A stretch of DNA of 62,465 nt, from the NCBI GenBank assembly GCA_002704915.1, contig PAIP01000074.1, forward strand, positions 1-62,465. The letters run 5' to 3'. Position numbers and translations under genes: made by a program. Each line of letters begins with the position of its first letter. Position 1 is the first letter of the stretch. This DNA is from Parvularcula sp. (GTDB lineage: Bacteria > Pseudomonadota > Alphaproteobacteria > Caulobacterales > Parvularculaceae). Positions 56,888 to 62,465 of this stretch are shown one piece after another. The notes under the pieces are model-generated. The model did not search any database. It was not told the origin of the DNA and saw only the letters and a program-made list of their open reading frames with translations.

Positions 56888-57360
56888 TGTCTTCAAATGA
56901 AAAAGACGGCCGCAAGGTTATTGCGGAAAATCGGCGGGCGCGTCACGAGTATTTCATCGAAGACGCGATCGAGGCGGGGCTTGTGCTCACCGGCACCGAG
57001 GTGAAAGCCCTGCGCGAAGGCAAGGCCAATATCGCGGAAAGTTACGCCTCACCAGAGGAAGGCGATATCTGGCTCATCAACGCCAATATCCCAGAATATT
57101 CCGCCGGCAATCGCGAAAATCATGAGCCCAAACGCAAGCGCAAAATGCTTTTACACAAGCGCGAAATCGCCCGTCTCTCGCAAGCGGTTGATCGCAAAGG
57201 TTATACGCTTGTGCCCTTAAGGCTCTATTTCAATGACAGAGGCATCGCAAAAATTGAAGTCGGTCTTGCGCAAGGCAAGAAGCTTCATGACAAGCGCGAC
57301 ACATCGAAAGAACGGGACTGGACTCGCCAGAAGCAGCGGTTGTTGCGCGAACGCGGATAA
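56887..57360 (+). CDS. smpB: SsrA-binding protein SmpB
   Basis: 157 residues. It binds tmRNA and brings it to stalled ribosomes. [35 protein letters not shown]-like [22 protein letters not shown] and a C-terminal basic tail ([15 protein letters not shown]) match the family. It begins at the dapA stop (ATG overlaps TGA) and converges on the gene at 57367. Confidence 0.97.
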   Translation: MSSNEKDGRKVIAENRRARHEYFIEDAIEAGLVLTGTEVKALREGKANIAESYASPEEGDIWLINANIPEYSAGNRENHEPKRKRKMLLHKREIARLSQAVDRKGYTLVPLRLYFNDRGIAKIEVGLAQGKKLHDKRDTSKERDWTRQKQRLLRERG

Positions 57361-57366
57361 GCCTGT

Positions 57367-58707
57367 TCAACTAGCTCCGATGGCGGGTGCTTGCGTATTT
57401 TCCCGTAAGGCCGTGAGGGTCAGAGCGACACATTCTTCGATGCACATCCCTTCCGGACGGGCGACAGCGGCCGTTTCCACGTGAACGCCATATAGGAGAT
57501 GGTCATTTGCGCTGCGAAATACGGTATTCTCCAATACGCCCTGAATTCGAGCGGCTGCTTTTTCGGCATTTTTTTCCGTTGTGGAAGGCAACAAAACGAA
57601 AAATGTATCGGTGGCAACCCGCGCCGCTGTGTCTTCCGCACGCGTCACGCGATTGATGAGCCGCGCCGCCTGATGGAGCGCGCGACGACCGGGCTCAGCT
57701 TCGCCATGTTCCTTCGATTCCGTTTCGATGCGCAGCGCGATCATGGCCAGCGCCCGTCCGCTCTGGTCGGCGCGAGCGCAAAGCCGGGCGCCATGTTCGC
57801 TAAGGAACGCCGATGTGAAGGCGCCGGAGGCCGCATCACGGACCCCTTCGCCTTCACAGGCCTGAAGAAAACGGCGCATGGATTTCAGAAGACGGGCGCG
57901 GCGGGCGGAAAGTTGGGCCTTCGGTCCCAGATCTGTTGCAATATGGCCGGCGAGCAAGAAATCCATTGCGCCCCTCAGGGCGTACGCCGCCGACTCGTCC
58001 GGGTCATGCGCCGGGAAAATGACCGGCATGTTGGCATGTTTGGGATGGCGGCGCAGAGATCTTGCCAGGCTCATGAGTGGGTCACTGTCACGCCTCGGTA
58101 GGAAGATCGCTACGTCAAATCGCATGCTCTCGACGGCGCGCAAGGCCTGACCAGCGGAAAAGACGCAAACGCATTGCTCAGTGATCGGCTTCAGGGCATT
58201 GAGGGCGTTCAAGGCGATCGGCCCCGCTTCTCCTGCGATGAGCACCCGAAGATTAGTAGTCGGCGCGGAAATCGGCGGAAAGTCGTTCAGCCGGTTAAGG
58301 CCAGCCAAGGTTTTCAGTCGCTCACCTGCTTCCTCGGCGATATTTCGGCGCCTCAGGACCTGGCGACACCGTTCGATCAGCGCTTCGGGCTTGGTCAGCA
58401 TGACCACTAGTTCGCCATGGCGGCGAAGCGCCCGGCGGGCGGTCTCATCGATATACGGATCGATGATGATAAGGATGGAAGATTCTGGGGATGATTTCCG
58501 GAGAATGCCTGCAATGGATTGAGCCTTGCGGCTCGATACCTTGCGACCGCGCAAATCAATCAACCCAATGTCGGCCCGTGAAGCGTCCTCATGCGAGACA
58601 AGCGCATAGTCCGCTTCTTCAAACGCCACGGTTAACGCGCTGCGCGCATCTTCCCCGCCAACATAAACAATACGCGCTTTCGGCGTTACACCGATATCCT
58701 TATGCAT
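57367..58707 (-). CDS. PopA/PleD-like protein: two receiver-like domains and degenerate GGDEF
   Basis: 446 residues without membrane segments. Two receiver-like folds (about 10-120 and 150-260) lack the usual acidic phospho-acceptor signature; the second has FDVAIFLPRRDSD where an Asp is normal. The C-terminal domain (about 285-440) is GGDEF-like, but the motif reads ATDTF (365-369), which cannot make c-di-GMP. The inhibitory site RAED (356-359) lies exactly five residues before it, as RxxD does in PleD. This points to a c-di-GMP receptor like PopA of Caulobacter, which guides cell-cycle protein degradation. Identity as PopA is inference. Confidence 0.8.
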   Translation of the reverse strand: MHKDIGVTPKARIVYVGGEDARSALTVAFEEADYALVSHEDASRADIGLIDLRGRKVSSRKAQSIAGILRKSSPESSILIIIDPYIDETARRALRRHGELVVMLTKPEALIERCRQVLRRRNIAEEAGERLKTLAGLNRLNDFPPISAPTTNLRVLIAGEAGPIALNALNALKPITEQCVCVFSAGQALRAVESMRFDVAIFLPRRDSDPLMSLARSLRRHPKHANMPVIFPAHDPDESAAYALRGAMDFLLAGHIATDLGPKAQLSARRARLLKSMRRFLQACEGEGVRDAASGAFTSAFLSEHGARLCARADQSGRALAMIALRIETESKEHGEAEPGRRALHQAARLINRVTRAEDTAARVATDTFFVLLPSTTEKNAEKAAARIQGVLENTVFRSANDHLLYGVHVETAAVARPEGMCIEECVALTLTALRENTQAPAIGAS

Positions 58708-58747
58708 GAACTCACCCGGTCGGCGGCTTCGTCGCCGCTTGTCATTA

Positions 58748-60505
58748 TCAGCGCGGTGACCGCGCCGCCGGAGTTTTATTCAAAATGCGGGCCGTGTTTT
58801 CTTCTACACTGGCCGGTTGCGCGCGCTCTGGTTCATTCGCTGCAACTTTGGTTTCTGACTTGGCTGAAAGGCAGATGTCGTCTTCGCCTATAGCGGGAAA
58901 AACCCCGCTTGCGGCACGTTCCTGGTAGCATGGAAGGGCGGCGAGAAATTCCTGCGGTTTCTGATGCGGCCCAGCCTCTCGATAGAGCTGCGCCGTCGAA
59001 ACGCCTACATATCGCCAGTGCCACGGTTCATATGGGTCCTCTCCCGGTAGATAATTGTTCCCGGGTGGGTAGGACAGGATAAAGCCGAAGCGATAAGCGT
59101 TCTCTTCAAAGCACTGATAGGCGCGGTCGCTCGGTCGCATAAAGCGATTATCGACATTGATATCGGCTGCTAGGCCAGTCTGGTGTTCCGACATGCCTGG
59201 AGGCGTTACAGTGCCTTTGGAACCGATATTTGCGTAAAGCACTTTCTGGGTCGCGTAGGAGCGGTAGCCGGAGCGAAGAGAGATGCGCTCGCCCGATTCA
59301 GACCGGCAAAGCGAAATAAGCTGCGCCAGCCTTGCCGGCAGATTCGCTTCACGCGGATCGGCGTCACGGTCCCCAGCAAGCCGCAGCTTCATTTCATCGA
59401 TATTGGGCGATTTTGCCGTAGGAATTGAGTACTCCGCCGCAGAAACTAGATCGGCTGGGGCATATTCGGCTTCAAGTAGGAATTGCTGGGACACTGGCCG
59501 GTTAATGTCTTCGCGGCGGTCACGCTCGCGATTGGCGGCGTAACGCTGCGCGCCAAAGGCATCGCGGAAAAGATTGCGCATGTGCTCCTGCAGAGCCTGA
59601 GCCTCCGTATAACGGCCCTGCTTTTCGTAAACGCCGGTAAGCAGCTTGATGTAGAGACTAAGATCAGGACTGTTGGCGCCCTTGATTTCCTCTTGGGCGT
59701 GGAAGGCTTCGAGGTAAAGCCGTTCCGCATCGTCGAGCCGCCCCATGCCTGTATACACAGGCCCAAGGACAAGCGTCAGTTGCACGGTATCCTGATGATC
59801 ATTGCCCAGCAACTTTGAGCGAATGAGATATGCCGACGACAAGAGTCCCGCTGCGGCATAGGCGCCATCGTCGCGCATAGCGTAGAAGGCGCCCAGAGAG
59901 GCCATGTTCGACGCCGCCGCGAGCTGAGCCTCGCGCGCGCCTGATAAAGGTTCGTAAGGTCGCGCATGGTTTAGCGCTTCGGTGAAATAACGCGCGGCGT
60001 CACCGACGCGCTCCGCATAATAGGCGGAAATGTCTGTTTGGTTTTCACCGCCGCCCCGGGATGCGTCATCTCCGGCGAGGTCGAGGAAAGAGGCGTAGAT
60101 GGCGACGGCTGTCTCGATGTCGCCGGACAGGATCGACGCCCGCGCTAGCTTGTCTTCATATTGAGCGCGTTTGCGATTGCTGAGTTTGTCCGATGACTTT
60201 GTCGCCAAAGCATCTCGCAACAACATAGCGGCTCGCTGATGGCGGCGGCGTTCAAGTTGTGCATCGGCTACACGCAGCATTAAAGGGGCAAGCTGCTCAG
60301 TGTCTTGTCCTGCCTTTTCGAGAAGACGCAGCGCACGCTCGCCATGGACAGCCGCACGCCTCGGGGCTAATTGCGCGGTCAGTTGATCGAACCGCGCCAG
60401 CGCAGAGGCAGCATCTACGCGCACGGCTATATTGAAATAGGTGGCAAAACCGATCGCCAGAATCAAAAAAGCTCCGGCAAGATATATCGGCGAACGCAAC
60501 GCCAT
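58748..60505 (-). CDS. Membrane-anchored TPR protein with VanY-type D,D-carboxypeptidase domain
   Basis: About 585 residues from the ATG at 60505 (an in-frame start at 60601 would give 617). An N-terminal membrane segment (IYLAGAFLILAIGFATYF) is followed by a TPR-like helical region (about 70-340) and a C-terminal M15/VanY peptidase: GYRSYATQ, SEHQTGLAADIN (zinc His and Asp, near 440) and EPWHWRYVG (third ligand, near 495). VanY enzymes trim the terminal D-Ala from peptidoglycan stem peptides. The tail after the domain is disordered. Confidence 0.88.
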   Translation of the reverse strand: MALRSPIYLAGAFLILAIGFATYFNIAVRVDAASALARFDQLTAQLAPRRAAVHGERALRLLEKAGQDTEQLAPLMLRVADAQLERRRHQRAAMLLRDALATKSSDKLSNRKRAQYEDKLARASILSGDIETAVAIYASFLDLAGDDASRGGGENQTDISAYYAERVGDAARYFTEALNHARPYEPLSGAREAQLAAASNMASLGAFYAMRDDGAYAAAGLLSSAYLIRSKLLGNDHQDTVQLTLVLGPVYTGMGRLDDAERLYLEAFHAQEEIKGANSPDLSLYIKLLTGVYEKQGRYTEAQALQEHMRNLFRDAFGAQRYAANRERDRREDINRPVSQQFLLEAEYAPADLVSAAEYSIPTAKSPNIDEMKLRLAGDRDADPREANLPARLAQLISLCRSESGERISLRSGYRSYATQKVLYANIGSKGTVTPPGMSEHQTGLAADINVDNRFMRPSDRAYQCFEENAYRFGFILSYPPGNNYLPGEDPYEPWHWRYVGVSTAQLYREAGPHQKPQEFLAALPCYQERAASGVFPAIGEDDICLSAKSETKVAANEPERAQPASVEENTARILNKTPAARSPR

Positions 60506-60700
60506 CGCCCTAAGAATACCCCTCGACTGCGCCTTTCGGCCCAAGATAATTAACCCCTTTGCCAGTGACTTTATCACTCGCAACAGCGCTGGGCGAGCCA
60601 TTGACAGCGGATTTTTTGACCTCGGAAAGCCGCCCTCCGCGCTGGCCTAGGCGCGAGGATTTGGTTATCCCGGCGCCAAGCAGGCAAGGGACGGAGCTAG

Positions 60701-61435
60701 ATGAAAGGCGCGGGCAGACGACGAATTTACCTCATGCGGCACGGGCATGTGGACTATTTTGCGCCGGATCTCACCGATCCCAGGATGGTGCCATTGACGG
60801 AAGAGGGCCGTGAACAGGCCGCGGCCGTCAGTGAGGCGCTTCGCCACGCGCAGTTCGATCTGGCCGTATATTCGGGCCTGCCACGCACCCGGCAGACCGC
60901 AGAGATCGTTCTCGACGGCAATGATGAGCCGCCGGAACTCATTGCCCATGAAGGGCTTGAGGAGATCAAGAGCGGCTGGGTCAGGGCCGAGAGCCGGGAG
61001 GAGCTAGCGGCCCGGCTCGCCTACAGCTTTGACGATGCTCACGCGCCTGGTGCGTCTTTTCTGCCCGAAGGGGAGACTTTCAAGAACGCGGAGGCGCGGA
61101 TCACCGCCGCATTGCAAGAGCTTATCCTGACCCGCGAGTGGCGCACAGCGCTTGTTGTCGCTCATGAAGGGGTTAACCGCATAGCGCTGGGATGGGCTTG
61201 CGGCGGCGGATTATCCACCATCGCAGCCTTCGAACAGGACCTAGCCTGCCTCAATCTGATCGATATCGATGTCACGCCGGCTGAAAATGGCGAGGGCCTC
61301 CAGATCGAGAGAATGGCGCTGAAAGCGCTGAACGTCACCGCCTATGACTTTGTGAAAAAAGGACTTTCCCGGTCCAGCCTTGAGCATCTGTTCGACGTGG
61401 ATTTTGGCGGTTTGCGCCCTCGACGCAGCGTTTGA
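60701..61435 (+). CDS. Histidine phosphatase family protein
   Basis: 244 residues from the ATG at 60701 (GGAGC upstream). The phosphohistidine motif LMRHGHVDY near the N-terminus and the second His in LVVAHEGVNRI mark the phosphoglycerate mutase-like superfamily; YSGLPRTRQTAE holds a second conserved Arg. Substrate unknown; candidates are sugar phosphates, cobalamin or nucleotide intermediates. A membrane protein follows after 90 bp. Confidence 0.93.
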   Translation: MKGAGRRRIYLMRHGHVDYFAPDLTDPRMVPLTEEGREQAAAVSEALRHAQFDLAVYSGLPRTRQTAEIVLDGNDEPPELIAHEGLEEIKSGWVRAESREELAARLAYSFDDAHAPGASFLPEGETFKNAEARITAALQELILTREWRTALVVAHEGVNRIALGWACGGGLSTIAAFEQDLACLNLIDIDVTPAENGEGLQIERMALKALNVTAYDFVKKGLSRSSLEHLFDVDFGGLRPRRSV

Positions 61436-61525
61436 GCCTGATAGCCAGAGCAGAAATAGCCTTAAACCTTTTGCAAATCTGTGATTAAATCTCTCGGTAG
61501 GGGTATCGTGAGGGAGCATTTCCAA

Positions 61526-62371
61526 ATGCCGTATGGTGTTAAGCACGGCGTCAAGGCGCCAGGGGATTTCAATTTGGTCGACATGCTGGGGCTCGCGCTA
61601 TCGGGTTCGGCCGGCATTATTGCAGCGCTGGTAACTGATTATCAGCAATCGGGAGAGGCTTCGGCGCTGTTCACCATTAATCAATGGGTCGTACAGCTTG
61701 GCAGCATGCTTGGCTTTACTGACATTCCATTGTGGATGGTGGTCCTTGGCATGACGGCAGTGGGCGCCGGATCTATTTTTTACTTTCAGCCAATCACGCG
61801 GCAAGGCGCCTTCGCGCAAGGCTTCGGGCTTCTGGCGGTTTTAATGACGGCGGTGCCAGCGGACCTCGCTGGCGGCATTGAAGGGATAACGGACAATCTG
61901 CCGGGGCTCGAGCCTGCAACCACTCGCGAAGCCTCCATAGGCGCGCGGGTTTATCAGGCGAGCTACACGACCGCGCAATATGTTCCAGTGCAAAACCGTG
62001 AAGCGTCAAAATACGATGTGCATCTCACTATCAATTTTCCGGAAGGCTTGCCCAACGATGTCGACACCATGATCCGGCGTGGCACCTTGCGCGGGCGGTT
62101 GCATAATGAGGATATCAATCAGACTTGGAATCTTTTCAGGACAGCGGGCGGCACTGTCCGCCGGCAGGGAAACTCTCTGGTTATTCATGCGGGCGTGCCG
62201 GCGCGTTCGGAAAATGCCCGTCTGTGGGTTCGCGTAGAAGCGGAAGGCTATGCGATTAACGTGCAGTCTTATCAAGCGAAGTTAGGCGAAACTGTGGACT
62301 GGGCGGTGGAGATGGAGCCATCCAACACGCCGCTTTTTATGCAACGGCTTGGCAAAAGCTACTGGTTCTAG
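61526..62371 (+). CDS. Membrane protein of unknown function
   Basis: About 281 residues from the ATG at 61526, after GAGGGAG. The frame is open back to a GTG at 61481. Two or three hydrophobic segments lie at about 20-40, 65-85 and 95-115, then a soluble beta-rich domain (about 150-275) with VHLTINFPEG and LRGRLHNEDIN. Its function is not recognised. It is followed by a strong terminator. Confidence 0.75.
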   Translation: MPYGVKHGVKAPGDFNLVDMLGLALSGSAGIIAALVTDYQQSGEASALFTINQWVVQLGSMLGFTDIPLWMVVLGMTAVGAGSIFYFQPITRQGAFAQGFGLLAVLMTAVPADLAGGIEGITDNLPGLEPATTREASIGARVYQASYTTAQYVPVQNREASKYDVHLTINFPEGLPNDVDTMIRRGTLRGRLHNEDINQTWNLFRTAGGTVRRQGNSLVIHAGVPARSENARLWVRVEAEGYAINVQSYQAKLGETVDWAVEMEPSNTPLFMQRLGKSYWF

Positions 62372-62392
62372 TCTTTATTTCGGAAATTATGA

Positions 62393-62423
62393 ACGGCGCC
62401 GAATTAGATCGGCGCCGTTTTTT
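62393..62423 (+). terminator. Rho-independent terminator
   Basis: ACGGCGCCGA and TCGGCGCCGT form a perfect 10-bp stem with a 6-base loop, followed by five T. It lies 21 bp after the stop of the membrane protein gene. Confidence 0.95.
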
Positions 62424-62431
62424 ATTGGATC

Positions 62432-62455
62432 AAAAACCTCCACCTCCGGTGGAGG
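62432..62455 (-). terminator. Rho-independent terminator for the opposite strand
   Basis: CCTCCACC and GGTGGAGG form an 8-bp stem with a 3-base loop, preceded by five A on this strand, i.e. a T-run after the hairpin on the other strand. It should end a minus-strand gene lying beyond the window. Confidence 0.85.
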
Positions 62456-62465
62456 ATTGGAAGAG

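Overview
The window is about 62.5 kb of a GC-rich bacterial chromosome, almost certainly an alphaproteobacterium, and my best guess is the Hyphomonadales/Parvularculales/Caulobacterales side of the class. Supporting signs are the sdhE-mfd neighbourhood, an NDUFS4-type complex I accessory protein, a two-domain cold-shock protein, a class I PHA synthase and a PopA/PleD-like c-di-GMP protein. Genes are packed tightly on both strands, and most long antisense frames are shadows. I saw no CRISPR array, rRNA, integrase, transposase or prophage.

Layout. 1-8.4 kb: arylamine N-acetyltransferase (cut by the window edge), PHA synthase with a histone-like basic tail, a lipoprotein, glpX and a DUF3297 gene, an Ada/2OG-dioxygenase fusion, and two overlapping histidine kinase genes. 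8.6-13 kb: recJ, tRNA-Glu, a YbjN protein, a double cold-shock protein, tRNA-Arg, an NDUFS4-like gene and tRNA-Pro. 12.7-19 kb: a sulfur amino acid cluster on the minus strand (cysK, sseA, GNAT, metC, PEGA lipoprotein), then mazG and ilvE. 19-33 kb: two unrecognised divergent genes and a set of exported or hydrolytic enzymes (alkaline phosphatase, gamma-glutamyltransferase, penicillin-acylase-type hydrolase, haloalkane dehalogenase homologue, HExxH protein), and two large exported proteins of unknown role.

32.5-37.3 kb is the most unusual stretch. It starts with lpdA. A small exported protein begins inside the lpdA stop region. Then comes a second, diverged and frameshifted copy of the lpdA 3' end, followed by an AT-rich gene for a ParB-like protein with a C-terminal region that could be HEPN-like. 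After it lie about 1.16 kb without a recognised gene, holding four palindromic repeat elements, a highly structured and possibly transcribed segment, and an isoleucine-rich mini-ORF.

37.3-62.4 kb is mostly core genome: rlpA, a DUF885 peptidase-like gene, ppiD-trpE, tpiA, an alpha/beta hydrolase, sdhE, a diguanylate cyclase, mfd, grxD, tolC, a VOC protein, tRNA-Ser, a lytic transglycosylase with an unusual tail, dapA-smpB, the PopA-like protein, a TPR-VanY fusion, a histidine phosphatase and a membrane protein. The window ends with back-to-back terminators.

Main leads: (1) the lpdA 3'-end duplication and ParB-like cargo as a small undescribed island, possibly defence-related; (2) a c-di-GMP binding protein that has lost its catalytic motif; (3) PHA synthase carrying its own nucleoid-type tail; (4) an Ada phosphotriester sensor fused to a dioxygenase; (5) the structured segment near 36.3-36.5 kb. 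Every family name here rests on motif recognition by eye; no database search was run.
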